Positions 1 through 9,413 of a DNA stretch of 64,000 bases are shown here, piece after piece. Positions within the stretch are counted from its first letter, which is position 1. Each line of letters starts with the position of its first letter. The notes below the pieces were generated by a model. It searched no databases. It saw only the letters and a list, made by a program, of their open reading frames with translations, and was not told the origin of the DNA. This DNA is from Candidatus Poribacteria bacterium (GTDB lineage Bacteria; Poribacteria; WGA-4E; WGA-3G). The stretch lies in NCBI GenBank assembly GCA_003635185.1, contig PYJA01000054.1:1-64000 (forward strand). Reading direction: 5' to 3'. The translations under genes and the position numbers were made by a program.

Positions 1-3000
1 CCGAGTTCAACTGTATATGTGAATAGCGGTGATGTCACTATCGTTGCTATGTTCACAGAACCGACTGGGGTTGGTTTAGCCTTAGGGGATGACGGGTCAA
101 CTATCGTTGTTACTAACGCTGCTGGTGTTACGGTGCAGGGAGTTACGCAATCTAATGGGACAAATCAGTTGACTTGGACAGCCACACCCCTTCCGACTGA
201 TGGGAGTGCGGATGGGGTCTACACTGCCACTATCACACCGATAGATAAGTCTGGGCGTTCAGGGAAAGTTGTCAATCGGCAATTTATTTACGATACCCAA
301 GTGCCGCGGATAAGTGCTGCAACACCGATAACGCTTCATCAACCGACTTCTTATCTGAGGAGTTTAACACAATTCCAGTTGACTGTTGAAGACGTTGGCC
401 CTGCATTGCTTGATTTGGCAGTTCAAACAATCACTTTTACAAAGAAAGATGGTGATGCGGTTTTAGGACAGATAACACATGATGGGGTAAATCAACTCTT
501 TTTCACGCTCTCTACACCTTTACCGACTGATGGGAGTGCGGATGGAGAATACATTCTGACGGTCGACCTTGTTGATAAAGCAGGCAACGCATATCAGACA
601 ACTCACAATATCTTTTACGATTCGCAAGCACCGAGTCTATCTTCCGTCTCTTTAGGGACAGAGACACCGTTAGTCCTAACGCCTTATCAGATTACGGATA
701 TCTCTGAATCTATCAACAGTCTCACGCTTACCTTTGTAGAGGCAACACAGGTTGACTTTGCAAATACGACAATTGACTTAATAGGTCCAAATAATTCCCC
801 TATTCCACTCACCTTAGAAAATAATGGTGTTGACCAAATCACCACGAGTTTTGTCTCCTTGACACAAGACGGTTTGTATAGACTGTCAGTGACACCGCAA
901 GATAAAGTAGGCAATACGGCACAAGGCGCAGTTCCTTATCCGTTCCGTCTTCGATTTGAAGTTCCTGGATTATCATCTGTAAAAGCGAACACAACTAATA
1001 CTTCTGTAGAGCTTACACCTTACGAGATTATGGAGATACCTGAATCTGTTAGCAGTCTCACACTTGAGTTTACAGATACTACACAAGTTGACCTTATGAA
1101 TACGAGGGTGACGCTGAGGGGACCAGATGGACAAGAGATATCTGTCACCATTGAAGACGACGAGTCTCAGTTAGTAGTTCGTTTTGTCTCTTTAACACAA
1201 AACGGTGTATATACATTCGCCGTGACACCGCAAGATAAGGCGGGAAATGTCGCTCAGAGTGCGACTCAATACCAATTTAGACTCGACACTGCACTCCCGA
1301 CAGTCAGTTCAGTGCTTATTGATGGAAAATCAGGATCGGTTGTTTACGTGCGCAATGCTATTCCGAGAATAGTTGCTACAATTACTGATCCTATCGGTGT
1401 AGGTGTGTCGTTAAGAGACGGTGGCTCCACTATTACGGTCACCAATTCCGAAGACCTTCCAGTATCCGGCACAATCTCTTCCAACGGAACAAATCAGTTG
1501 GTTTGGACATCTATACCACTTCCAACGGACGGTACTGCCGATGGACGATACACAGTCGCTATAACACCGGTGGATAAATCTGGTCGCTCCGGGACAGTTG
1601 TCAATCGCCAGTTTATTTATGATACACAGGTGCCGCGAATTACTGCTGCATCTCCAATAACGTTACATGCGCCAGTATCCTATATCCGGAGCGGGATAGA
1701 TGCTTTCGTTCTCACCCTTGAAGATGTGGGACCCGCTGGTCTCGATTTAGCTTCTCAAGTTGTAGCCTTAATGGATGCTGAAAGAAAACCTGTTTCCGCC
1801 ACGCTGACGCGCGATGAACTCTCAAATCAATTATATCTTACACTTTCCAAACCGTTCGCCAGTGACGGAAGCGTAGATGGTGCTTATTCACTAAATGTTC
1901 GTTTAATAGACAAGGCAGGTAATACCTCGATCTCTGAATTTTCACTCGTTTACGATTCCAAAGCACCACAAATATCGTTAGTTGAGGTAAATACTGCCGG
2001 CACTCCTATGAAACTTGTGTCAAATGAAATTACTGAACTTGCTGAATCTATTAGTACTATCATGATCGAGTTTGCTGAAGCAACGCGTGTTGACTTTGAG
2101 AACACGCAAGTATCATTGCTTGATCCAAACGACCAAACAATTCCACTTACCAGAGAAGATGATGGTGTTTCTCAAATGACACTGAGTTTTGCTGATTTGA
2201 CGCAGAGTGGTCAGTATACTTTATCCGTGGCTCCACAAGACATCGCGGGAAATGCTACACAAAGTCCAATGCAATTCGCGTTTAATCTTGAGTTTATTCT
2301 TCCAGGAGTGGAATCTGTCATTATAGGTAATACTGTCACATTGGGAAGTGGAGATATTGCTTATGTCAACGCAAACAATTTGCAGATTGTAGCTAACTTG
2401 CTTGACCCAGCAGGTACAGGATTATCTTTTGATACTACTGGGTCAGCCTTACAGGTAGCAACTCTTGATAACACAATTGTCCCAGGACGGACTGCTACAA
2501 ATGGAACGGACGTAATTGTTTGGGAACCGGTAACACTATCCAATGATGGAAGTTCTGATGGGCGATACGCTGTATATGTCACACCCGTTGATAAAAAAGG
2601 ACGTGAGGGCAATACTGTCTATCGTGAGTTCGTTTTTGATACGCAAGAACCAGAGATAACGGCGGCTGAACCGATCAATTTAAGTCAACCCGTTTCCTAT
2701 ATAAGTGAAAGTTTGACGCAATTCCGATTCACACTCCAAGATGTTGGACCAGCAGACTTAACGCTTGATGACCAGAAAGTTAGCCTCCGCAATCAAAATG
2801 GGACTATTATTCCGACAAAACTAACGAATGATACAAACAATCAACTTTATCTTACACTTGACGAGCCATTACCGCTTGATGGTAGCAGGGATGGAGAATA
2901 CACCGTCGTAATTGCGTTTTCTGATAAAGCTGGGAATGTCCTCTCCGTTGAACACCCTATAGTCTACGATACACAAGCACCAACCCTTGTCAGCACAGTG

Positions 3001-5007
3001 CCTGCTGATAATGCACAGCTCACTGAAGATATAACGCAAATACAGGTAAATCTGAATGATCAAGGCGGAAGCGGTATAGATTGGGATGTAACAACAGTAA
3101 TACTGGTTGACCCGAATGGAACAGAAATCTCTGGCGAACTTACCAGTAATGGAAAAACGCAGTTGATACTTAATACGAATCAACTTGTGGCAGATGGACG
3201 TTATACTATTCGTGTTCAAGCCATAGACAGAGCAGGAAACGGAAGTCAATCTGTTTTTGAAACGGATTTCTTACTCTCCAGACTCTTACCAGCTGTCATT
3301 TCTACATCACCAAGTACTGCTCCAAAAGATGAAGCGTATACAAATGAGAAAATTGAAGAAATTGAGGTGATGCTTGAAACAGCAGATGAAAATCACCTTT
3401 CGACGCTTCGCTTACTGAATTCTGAAAATCAAGAGATCGCAGGACAACAGCATCGGGAATCTGATCGGTTAATCTATTCGCTTGTCCGTCCGCTTGCCAC
3501 AGATGGGTCAGAAGACGGTGTTTACACCATTGAGTTCACACCAATTAGTGCGTCTGGACGTAGTGGTGAAGTCCAGAGATTGACCTTCACCTACGATACA
3601 CAAGTGCCTGAAGTTGAACCGGAGGCGATACGTCTCATTGTTGCGGAACCCGAAGTCAACAATTCCTTGATAGAAATTCGCGTTACGCTCACGGATAATC
3701 AAGCCGGAATTGATTGGGAAAACCTCAATGAAGAATGGTTGGCATTTGAACGACTTTCACCGAACGCGGCTGAAATCGCTGGGCATCTATCTTATGAAAC
3801 AGGGGAACAAGAGACTCTTATTTTCCGACTCACCGTTCCGCTTGCAGATGACGGTTCTGCCGATGGGGAATACCAAATTACCATTACCCCTAAAGACCAA
3901 GCGGGAAATGGGGATGAAACTTACGAAGAGGTATTTGTCTACGATACAAGCCCACCCATTATTGATCCTAACTCGCTACTTATCAATGATGCCCCATTGC
4001 TCACCGACATTGATGCGGAGGATTACCCAAGCGCAATTTCCACAACCGGCGGTGTTGTCATCCAAGCGAGTGTCTCTGATACGGGGTTAGGTGTTGACCT
4101 ATCACGTTCGCAAATCGTTGTAAGAAATCCTAACGGTCAAGAAATTTCCGGCACTACCCGACAAAACGGTGTGGATACCATTAGTTTCAAATCGGATGGA
4201 TTGAATGTTGAAGGCGTATATCAAGTTACGATTACAGGTATTGGGAATGACTCTGAACTGCTCGGATTTGTGCCTAAAGGTTCAATCACAACGGAATTCC
4301 TTTATGAAACTACAGCACCGACTGCTGTTTTAACCAACGATGGCGGAAAAACTGAGTTTACCGATGAAGCAGTGCCTTTTGAAGGAACGGCTTCTGATCC
4401 GCGGGGTTCGCGACCACGTCCACAAGGTGAAGGTGAGATCCCCATCCCAGCATCCGGTGTATGGCTTGTGGAAATCATTGGAACCGGTCCCGATGGACAA
4501 CCTATTGAACCTATTCCCGCTGAGGATGAAAGCAACGCACAAGAGCAACCGTGGAGCCGTTGGTCAGCAGACTTCCTCCCCGCCCGGTCAGGTGAATACG
4601 ACTTAGATCTCCGTGTTACTGACAAAGCGGGTAACTACGCTGTTTACGATGTTGGTGAGGTTACGATGTCGGTTTCCTTCTCTTTCCGTGGAAAAACCTT
4701 CGGATGGCCAAACCCGCTACGGCATTCCAAAAACGATGTCGCCTTCTTTTCTTTTGACCTGAATACTTCAGCGGATGAAACAGTCGAATTGGCGCTTTAC
4801 ATCTATGACTGGGGTGGTGACATGGTTTATTCCAAAAAATACACCGGAATAACACTGGGACAGCGAAATGATACACAGATTAAATGGAATTTAGAAAACC
4901 AAGCTGGAATGCCAGTAGCGCGAGGCCTTTACGTGTTCCGTTTAGAAGCAGTTAATGGAGCAGGAAATCGCGCCAACGCCGTAGGCAAGGTCCTTGTCGT
5001 TGACTAA
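1..5007 (+). CDS. Giant secreted Ig-like repeat protein with FlgD-type C-terminal domain (5' end outside window)
   Basis: The frame is open through base 1, so the gene starts upstream. At least 1668 residues are present. The body is a string of roughly 100-residue beta-sandwich repeats, many carrying PLPTDGSADGxYT, DKAGN and FxYDTQxP signatures. These look like bacterial Ig-like or cadherin-like adhesive repeats, and no catalytic motif is visible. The last ~100 residues (from FGWPNPLRHSKNDVAFFSF, with LYIYDWGGDMVY and GLYVFRLEAVNGAG) match the FlgD Ig-like fold, which often sits at the C-terminus of exported proteins and resembles type IX secretion C-terminal domains. A PorV/PorQ-like barrel follows after 38 bp, probably in the same operon. 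Likely a surface or extracellular structural protein; ligand unknown. Confidence 0.85.
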   Translation, partial: PSSTVYVNSGDVTIVAMFTEPTGVGLALGDDGSTIVVTNAAGVTVQGVTQSNGTNQLTWTATPLPTDGSADGVYTATITPIDKSGRSGKVVNRQFIYDTQVPRISAATPITLHQPTSYLRSLTQFQLTVEDVGPALLDLAVQTITFTKKDGDAVLGQITHDGVNQLFFTLSTPLPTDGSADGEYILTVDLVDKAGNAYQTTHNIFYDSQAPSLSSVSLGTETPLVLTPYQITDISESINSLTLTFVEATQVDFANTTIDLIGPNNSPIPLTLENNGVDQITTSFVSLTQDGLYRLSVTPQDKVGNTAQGAVPYPFRLRFEVPGLSSVKANTTNTSVELTPYEIMEIPESVSSLTLEFTDTTQVDLMNTRVTLRGPDGQEISVTIEDDESQLVVRFVSLTQNGVYTFAVTPQDKAGNVAQSATQYQFRLDTALPTVSSVLIDGKSGSVVYVRNAIPRIVATITDPIGVGVSLRDGGSTITVTNSEDLPVSGTISSNGTNQLVWTSIPLPTDGTADGRYTVAITPVDKSGRSGTVVNRQFIYDTQVPRITAASPITLHAPVSYIRSGIDAFVLTLEDVGPAGLDLASQVVALMDAERKPVSATLTRDELSNQLYLTLSKPFASDGSVDGAYSLNVRLIDKAGNTSISEFSLVYDSKAPQISLVEVNTAGTPMKLVSNEITELAESISTIMIEFAEATRVDFENTQVSLLDPNDQTIPLTREDDGVSQMTLSFADLTQSGQYTLSVAPQDIAGNATQSPMQFAFNLEFILPGVESVIIGNTVTLGSGDIAYVNANNLQIVANLLDPAGTGLSFDTTGSALQVATLDNTIVPGRTATNGTDVIVWEPVTLSNDGSSDGRYAVYVTPVDKKGREGNTVYREFVFDTQEPEITAAEPINLSQPVSYISESLTQFRFTLQDVGPADLTLDDQKVSLRNQNGTIIPTKLTNDTNNQLYLTLDEPLPLDGSRDGEYTVVIAFSDKAGNVLSVEHPIVYDTQAPTLVSTVPADNAQLTEDITQIQVNLNDQGGSGIDWDVTTVILVDPNGTEISGELTSNGKTQLILNTNQLVADGRYTIRVQAIDRAGNGSQSVFETDFLLSRLLPAVISTSPSTAPKDEAYTNEKIEEIEVMLETADENHLSTLRLLNSENQEIAGQQHRESDRLIYSLVRPLATDGSEDGVYTIEFTPISASGRSGEVQRLTFTYDTQVPEVEPEAIRLIVAEPEVNNSLIEIRVTLTDNQAGIDWENLNEEWLAFERLSPNAAEIAGHLSYETGEQETLIFRLTVPLADDGSADGEYQITITPKDQAGNGDETYEEVFVYDTSPPIIDPNSLLINDAPLLTDIDAEDYPSAISTTGGVVIQASVSDTGLGVDLSRSQIVVRNPNGQEISGTTRQNGVDTISFKSDGLNVEGVYQVTITGIGNDSELLGFVPKGSITTEFLYETTAPTAVLTNDGGKTEFTDEAVPFEGTASDPRGSRPRPQGEGEIPIPASGVWLVEIIGTGPDGQPIEPIPAEDESNAQEQPWSRWSADFLPARSGEYDLDLRVTDKAGNYAVYDVGEVTMSVSFSFRGKTFGWPNPLRHSKNDVAFFSFDLNTSADETVELALYIYDWGGDMVYSKKYTGITLGQRNDTQIKWNLENQAGMPVARGLYVFRLEAVNGAGNRANAVGKVLVVD

Positions 5008-5045
5008 GACTAAAAAAATGGAGAAAACCGAAAAGGAGACAGATA

Positions 5046-6017
5046 ATGCACAAAAGTGTAGTTGTAGCAATTTTAATCTTAACTCTATCGTTAACCGTAC
5101 CCCAAAGTTTCGCAGCTGATATCCATGATAGTGCCGGCACCGCTGGTGCTGCATTTCTCAAAATTGAACCGGGAAGCAGACCCGTAGGCATGGGGGGAGC
5201 ATTTGCGGGATTGGCAAATGACATTAACACTATCTTTTGGAATCCTGCAGGTCTAACTTCTGTACACACACGAGAACTTACCGCTATGCAACACTTCTCG
5301 TATGTTGACATCAACAACCAATCAATTGGATACGCGCAGCGTGCGAAACAATTCGTGTGGGGGGCAAGCTTTCTCGGGAGTTTCACTGAAATTGAGCGGC
5401 GCATCGGTCCAACCGAAACCCCGGATAGCACAGTAACGGTAGGTGGGTTTGCTACAGGTTTATCTCTCGCGTATCCACTGGGCACATCCGCTTCCATCGG
5501 CGGTACAGCGAAGTTTATTTCACAGCAATTGGATATTCAGAACATCTACGGTGCCGCAGCAGATATCGGCTTGATCTTGCGGTTATTAGACAATCATCTC
5601 GGCATTGGGATTACCGTCCAAAATGCTGGTGTGTTAGGTGGTGAAGAAAATCCTCCGATGGCACTCCGTGCTGGGCTCGCTTACAGAACTTGGAAACAAC
5701 CCGAAGCGGATTCTGAAGAAGCGATGCCACCGCGAGAGGTATGGGCTTTCGTGGCAGATGCACATCTTCCACTCATTGACGCTAATCCCAGTTTCCACCT
5801 CGGCGTTGAAAGGTGGTTTTACGATATCGTTGCCGCACGGGTCGGCTATCGTATCGGTCTAAATCAAAACCCAAGTGATGGATTATCGATCGGCATCGGT
5901 GTTCGGAAGGATGGGCTGGACTCATTAGCGAACATAGACTTCCAATTCGATTACGCTTTTGTCCCCGATGCTTATGTCGGCAATTCGCATCGAATTTCTG
6001 TCATCACAAGATTTTAG
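5046..6017 (+). CDS. PorV/PorQ family outer-membrane beta-barrel protein
   Basis: The 323-residue protein has an N-terminal signal peptide ending near SFAADIH. The opening of the mature part, AAFLKIEPGSRPVGMGGAF followed by NDINTIFWNPAGL, is the hallmark of the PorV/PorQ (UPF0164) family of outer-membrane barrels. The rest alternates in a beta-strand pattern and ends in F after ISVITRF, as expected for a barrel. PorV in Bacteroidetes shuttles proteins carrying a C-terminal domain through the type IX system; whether this homologue does so is unknown. The ATG has a good AGGAG site. The gene follows an Ig-repeat protein with an FlgD-type C-terminal domain, a plausible client. Confidence 0.85.
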   Translation: MHKSVVVAILILTLSLTVPQSFAADIHDSAGTAGAAFLKIEPGSRPVGMGGAFAGLANDINTIFWNPAGLTSVHTRELTAMQHFSYVDINNQSIGYAQRAKQFVWGASFLGSFTEIERRIGPTETPDSTVTVGGFATGLSLAYPLGTSASIGGTAKFISQQLDIQNIYGAAADIGLILRLLDNHLGIGITVQNAGVLGGEENPPMALRAGLAYRTWKQPEADSEEAMPPREVWAFVADAHLPLIDANPSFHLGVERWFYDIVAARVGYRIGLNQNPSDGLSIGIGVRKDGLDSLANIDFQFDYAFVPDAYVGNSHRISVITRF

Positions 6018-6026
6018 GACATAATT

Positions 6027-6092
6027 TTAATGTGATTCTTTTCGGTAGATGCGGTTTCCTAACCGCACACTCAGCAAGACGAATCACGTTAA
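6027..6092. repeat. Nested inverted repeat in the convergent 3' region
   Basis: An outer inverted repeat (TTAATGTGATTC at 6027-6038, GAATCACGTTAA at 6081-6092) encloses a perfect hairpin TGCGGTT/AACCGCA at 6050-6067. The inner hairpin shares the GGTTTCCTAACC core with the REP-like palindromes found elsewhere in the window. Confidence 0.6.
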
Positions 6093-6111
6093 TTTGGTAT
6101 TATCTCCTTGA

Positions 6112-6141
6112 AAAAGTAGGCGCGGTTTGAAACCGCGCCTA
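6112..6141 (-). terminator. Rho-independent terminator downstream of nadA
   Basis: A perfect 12-bp palindrome around one central base spans 6117-6141 (TAGGCGCGGTTT, g, AAACCGCGCCTA). Read on the minus strand it is followed by ACTTTTTC. It lies about 27 bases past the nadA stop and between two convergent genes, so it probably ends nadA transcription. Confidence 0.7.
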
Positions 6142-6167
6142 TCAATTTTACTATAACGATTTTATTT

Positions 6168-7286
6168 CTATACGCTTGCTTCCAGCATACGTTCAATTGG
6201 CAAGCGAGCTTTATCAATCACTTCAGGATCCAACGTAACCTCGTATTCGGCAAGGTCTTCACCGCTGTCAATTGCTTCTAAAATGTTTGCAATCTTATCC
6301 AATCGGACTTTTGCCATGTGTGAACATCGCACGGAACACGCTGTCCAAAATTGAACTTTTGGAAATTCTTGTGCCAAATTGGAGGTTAATTCACATTCTG
6401 ACGCAACAAACGCCCGTTCTAACTGATCGTCTGCTACACGTGCTGCTATATCCTTCATAATTTGACTGGTGCTACCGTAGAAATCGGCTTCTTTCAGAAC
6501 GTTTGGCCGACATTCCCAGTGGGCGTATAATTTTCGCTTGGGGTGTCCTTTCGGAATTACAAAAGATTCACGTATTGCAAGTAGATCTGAGAGTGTAAAT
6601 CTTTCGTGAACTTCACAAACAGCACCGCGTGCCGTATTGTCTTTGCCAGGATAAACAACATTTTTTTCCCCCTTTAACTCTTCTTCCAAATTTTGTGCAA
6701 AGAAGATGTCAGGCACAAAAATTAACGTGTCTCCGGGCATGGACTTCGCAATATGTGCAGCATTTGCAGACGTACAACAGATATCAGATTCCGCTTTCGC
6801 GTCCGCATAACTATTGACATAAATCATTACGGGGGCACCGGGGTAAAGTTCTTTCAATTTCCGGACATCTTCCGCACCGAAGTTATCGGCAAGTGAACAC
6901 CCCGCTGTTTTATCTGCTACTAAAACAGTTTTGTTCGGACTCAGAATTTTAGCTGTTTCTGCCATGAACGGCACACCGTTAAAGATGAGGTAAGGCGCTT
7001 CCGTTTTTGCGGCGAACATACTCAGTCCAAGGGAGTCGCCCTGTTCCTCTTTTTCGGATAATCCGAAAACTAACGGCTCCATGTAGTTGTGACCTAACAT
7101 CACAACATCATGCTTTTGTTTCAATGTTCTTATCTTATGGACTGTTTTGGCATGTGCCTCTATATCAAGTGACGTTAAACTGGGGTGGTGTCGGTTATAT
7201 AATTCGTTTTTAACGTCCTCAAGTGTTAGTTCTTTATCGCCATTCTTTGCACTTTCCAGTTGGGGAGTTTTTCCCGTAGGATGCAT
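6168..7286 (-). CDS. nadA: Quinolinate synthase NadA
   Basis: NadA condenses iminoaspartate (from L-aspartate oxidase) with dihydroxyacetone phosphate to make quinolinate in de novo NAD synthesis, using a 4Fe-4S cluster. The 372-residue sequence carries the family motifs MLGHNYM, GDSLGLS, NGVPFMAETAKIL, the cluster cysteines in DKTAGCSLAD, AHWECRPNV and TACSVRCSHM, and the SDICCTSANA segment. The start was placed at the ATG at 7286, which has GGAG ten bases upstream; a GTG three codons earlier sits almost on that GGAG. No nadB or nadC is adjacent. The N-terminal ~35 residues before VHKIRTLK are a non-conserved extension. Confidence 0.95.
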   Translation of the reverse strand: MHPTGKTPQLESAKNGDKELTLEDVKNELYNRHHPSLTSLDIEAHAKTVHKIRTLKQKHDVVMLGHNYMEPLVFGLSEKEEQGDSLGLSMFAAKTEAPYLIFNGVPFMAETAKILSPNKTVLVADKTAGCSLADNFGAEDVRKLKELYPGAPVMIYVNSYADAKAESDICCTSANAAHIAKSMPGDTLIFVPDIFFAQNLEEELKGEKNVVYPGKDNTARGAVCEVHERFTLSDLLAIRESFVIPKGHPKRKLYAHWECRPNVLKEADFYGSTSQIMKDIAARVADDQLERAFVASECELTSNLAQEFPKVQFWTACSVRCSHMAKVRLDKIANILEAIDSGEDLAEYEVTLDPEVIDKARLPIERMLEASV

Positions 7287-7437
7287 GCTAATCACGCTCC
7301 AAGTTATTCGCTAATAAATGGGAGAATGTTTACAGACCCATTTTAGCAAGTCTTTTTTATTCTTATTAGGATACCCACAAATTCTATTTTTGTCAAGGGT
7401 AATACACAAAAACGCTAAAATTTTGCCAAATTTTAAT

Positions 7438-7938
7438 ATGAATATAAAAAAATTGTTTTGTTTTATCCTAATTACGTGTTTAATTTGGAATTTGAGTTTA
7501 TCTGCGGAGGGTTTTTCTGTTAAACTTAGAGGAAAACTCGCGTTAGCTGGTATTCTCTCAGGAGTTGCATATTTAACGCACTCGCTTGTCAAGCGTGATA
7601 AGCAGGCAGCGGAAAATATACGGATGCAACTTGGTACCCCCGATCGAATTATCCAATTTGAACGCGGATTCGACCAGTGGGATGTCTATCGTTACCGTGA
7701 ACATTCCTATTTTTTCCTAAACAACCGCTTTATAAGGAAAAAGACTCATAAAGCCTTTTTCCTCAATTCAGATAGTCCATTTTCTCTTACTTATAAGCCT
7801 GTTTCAGTGAACCCCAGGTGGTCGTCACTTTACCCTTTGCATCGACCACTAATCCTTCGTCCTGCAACTTCCTATCTGCATCTGTTGGAAGGCGGGCGTT
7901 GGCTTGTGCCGCGTTCGCTGCTTTCGTGTTTGAAGTAA
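7438..7938 (+). CDS. Small exported hypothetical protein with a suspect 3' end
   Basis: Translation from the ATG at 7438 gives a clear signal peptide (MNIKKLFCFILITCLIWNLS) and then about 80 plausible residues, including QLGTPDRIIQFERGFDQWDVYRY and FFLNNRF. The upstream part of the open frame is AT-rich and probably untranslated. From about residue 100 the composition changes, and from 7787 the frame runs antisense through the last 50 codons of a well-supported minus-strand gene. The genuine protein probably ended near 7735-7745, where a 9-bp inverted repeat lies. The segment with GTPD and W-x-VYRY loosely recalls small outer-membrane assembly lipoproteins, but I do not recognise the family. 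Confidence 0.5.
   Translation: MNIKKLFCFILITCLIWNLSLSAEGFSVKLRGKLALAGILSGVAYLTHSLVKRDKQAAENIRMQLGTPDRIIQFERGFDQWDVYRYREHSYFFLNNRFIRKKTHKAFFLNSDSPFSLTYKPVSVNPRWSSLYPLHRPLILRPATSYLHLLEGGRWLVPRSLLSCLK
7735..7763. terminator. Inverted repeat between converging genes
   Basis: AGGAAAAAG (7735-7743) and CTTTTTCCT (7755-7763) form a perfect 9-bp stem with an 11-base loop. It lies 24 bases beyond the stop of the minus-strand gene at 7787. It could be a weak terminator for that gene or the breakpoint of an insertion. Confidence 0.4.
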
Positions 7939-8467
7939 CAAAAATGGCATCCAATTTCGTAGCATCTTCACGCACACCAATACGTAAAACTGTTTCACCA
8001 GGTTTATCAAAATCCCATTCTCTGTCCAGTCTATCATTGTTATCTAACCAGTGATTGATACGATCCCAATGCCAAGCATTTCCACCAGCAACCGACCACC
8101 GGAATTGATTGTTGTTAGTTGCTTGCGGATTTTCGTTTGGATCGGCAGGTTGCCACGTCACCCAAAATGAATCACTGTTCCCATCCCAAGCGATTACATG
8201 ACCCCATAACGCATATTTGCCAGCTTCGGGAATGTTGATGATGAATTCTGCCCATCCTGTCCCTCCACCCCCTGTTGCCGGTTCTCCTGGTGCCCAGATG
8301 TATTTCCCATCTGATGCCAAGTTCTCATCGTCTGCAATCACCATCGGTGCTTGAATTGTATTTGCTAACTCCGCTTCAAGTGCAATTTCAACATCAGCTT
8401 GAAGTCCTACAGTTATTAATAGTCCTATTGTAAGGACAAGCATAGAAACGATAATATTAGATTCCAT
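7787..8467 (-). CDS. Secreted carbohydrate-binding-like protein with C-terminal TTWG tag
   Basis: The 226-residue protein starts at the ATG at 8467, which has AAAGGAG seven bases upstream. A signal peptide (MESNIIVSMLVLTIGLLITV) is followed by a beta-rich domain beginning IALEAELANTIQAPMVIADD, then GGGGTGWAEFIINIPEAGKYALWG and HWDRINHW. The pattern recalls the CBM6/35-like folds that open with an E-A-E motif and bind sugars or calcium. No catalytic residues are evident. It ends KVTTTWGSLKQAYK, a tag shared with five other proteins here. A tandem paralogue lies 112 bp upstream at 8579-9232. Binding target unknown. Confidence 0.8.
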   Translation of the reverse strand: MESNIIVSMLVLTIGLLITVGLQADVEIALEAELANTIQAPMVIADDENLASDGKYIWAPGEPATGGGGTGWAEFIINIPEAGKYALWGHVIAWDGNSDSFWVTWQPADPNENPQATNNNQFRWSVAGGNAWHWDRINHWLDNNDRLDREWDFDKPGETVLRIGVREDATKLDAIFVTSNTKAANAAQANARLPTDADRKLQDEGLVVDAKGKVTTTWGSLKQAYK

Positions 8468-8578
8468 GAAAAACTCCTTTCTATTTAAGATATAAGGTTC
8501 AGGTAGAGGCATCTAATAGATTACCTCTACCTGAACAGAGAAGGATATTCCTTCTTAGTATCTGTTGTGCAATTATCA

Positions 8579-9232
8579 CTATCTTTGCGCTTTGAGTTTC
8601 CCCCACGTTGTTGTGAGTTTTTCTCTCGGTTCAACAGGGGTTGCATCTTCGGGACCAGGGTCCCGAAGACTAACTTCCGCCTCATCAGCAGAAAGATTGT
8701 CTGTAATAAAGATAACATCCAACATTGCTGCATCTTCACGCACACCAATACGTAAAACTGTTTCACCAGCTTTATTAAAATCCCATTCTCTGTCCAGTCT
8801 ATCATTGTTATCTAACCAATGATTGATGCGATCCCAATGCCAGGCTTCTCCGCCAGCAACTGCCCACCGGAAGTGATTATTATTGGTATCCTGCGGGTTT
8901 TCATCAGGATCAGCAGGTTGCCAGGTTACCCAGAACGAGTCACTGTTACCATCCCATGCAATGACTTTGCCCCACAGTGCATAAGTGCCTGCTGCCGGAA
9001 TATCAATTACAAATTCTGCCCAACCTTCACCTCCACCTCCTGTTGCAGGTTCTCCTGGCATCCAAATGAATTTACCTCCTGATGCTTCACCATCTTCGGC
9101 GATTACCATCGGGGCTTCAATTGTGTCTGCCATTTCAGCCTCAATCGCACGATCATAGCTGTAACTGATACCATTTGCCAGCAATAATCCGACTGCAAAA
9201 AGCATACTAAAAACTAACATATTGTAACGCAT
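8579..9232 (-). CDS. Secreted carbohydrate-binding-like protein with C-terminal TTWG tag (paralogue)
   Basis: The 217-residue protein starts at the ATG at 9232, with AAAGGAG nine bases upstream on the minus strand. It has a signal peptide (MRYNMLVFSMLFAVGLLLAN) and the same domain as its neighbour at 7787-8467: IEAEMADTIEAPMVIAED, GGGGEGWAEFVIDIPAAGTYALWG and DSFWVTWQPADPDENPQ. It ends EKLTTTWGKLKAQR. A block of about 110 bp (8731-8843) is nearly identical to 7963-8073 in the paralogue while the rest has diverged, suggesting gene conversion. A foldback element lies 182 bp upstream in the same orientation. Function beyond probable glycan binding is not known. Confidence 0.8.
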   Translation of the reverse strand: MRYNMLVFSMLFAVGLLLANGISYSYDRAIEAEMADTIEAPMVIAEDGEASGGKFIWMPGEPATGGGGEGWAEFVIDIPAAGTYALWGKVIAWDGNSDSFWVTWQPADPDENPQDTNNNHFRWAVAGGEAWHWDRINHWLDNNDRLDREWDFNKAGETVLRIGVREDAAMLDVIFITDNLSADEAEVSLRDPGPEDATPVEPREKLTTTWGKLKAQR

Positions 9233-9413
9233 AAAAATATCTCCTTTATATTGAATTAGCACAAGATATGTGCCACTTGTTTGCTGTCATTTTCATATAG
9301 ACGTTAAGTTGCCTCATTGTTGATATTGTAAAAGTAACAGTCTTGCTGATAACGTAGTAGGACCACGCTGCCATTTTAGTTGTGCTGCACAAGCATCGTT
9401 GTCAATTACTATC
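9233..9413. other. Intergenic leader between foldback element and secreted-protein gene
   Basis: No gene is supported in these 181 bases. They separate the foldback element at 9414-9795 from the start codon at 9232 and probably form the 5' leader of the minus-strand gene pair. Confidence 0.4.

Noticed and set aside
4302-4625. Minus-strand frame antisense to the Ig-repeat gene
   Set aside because: Low-complexity Ser/Pro translation with no start context; the plus-strand coding is unambiguous.
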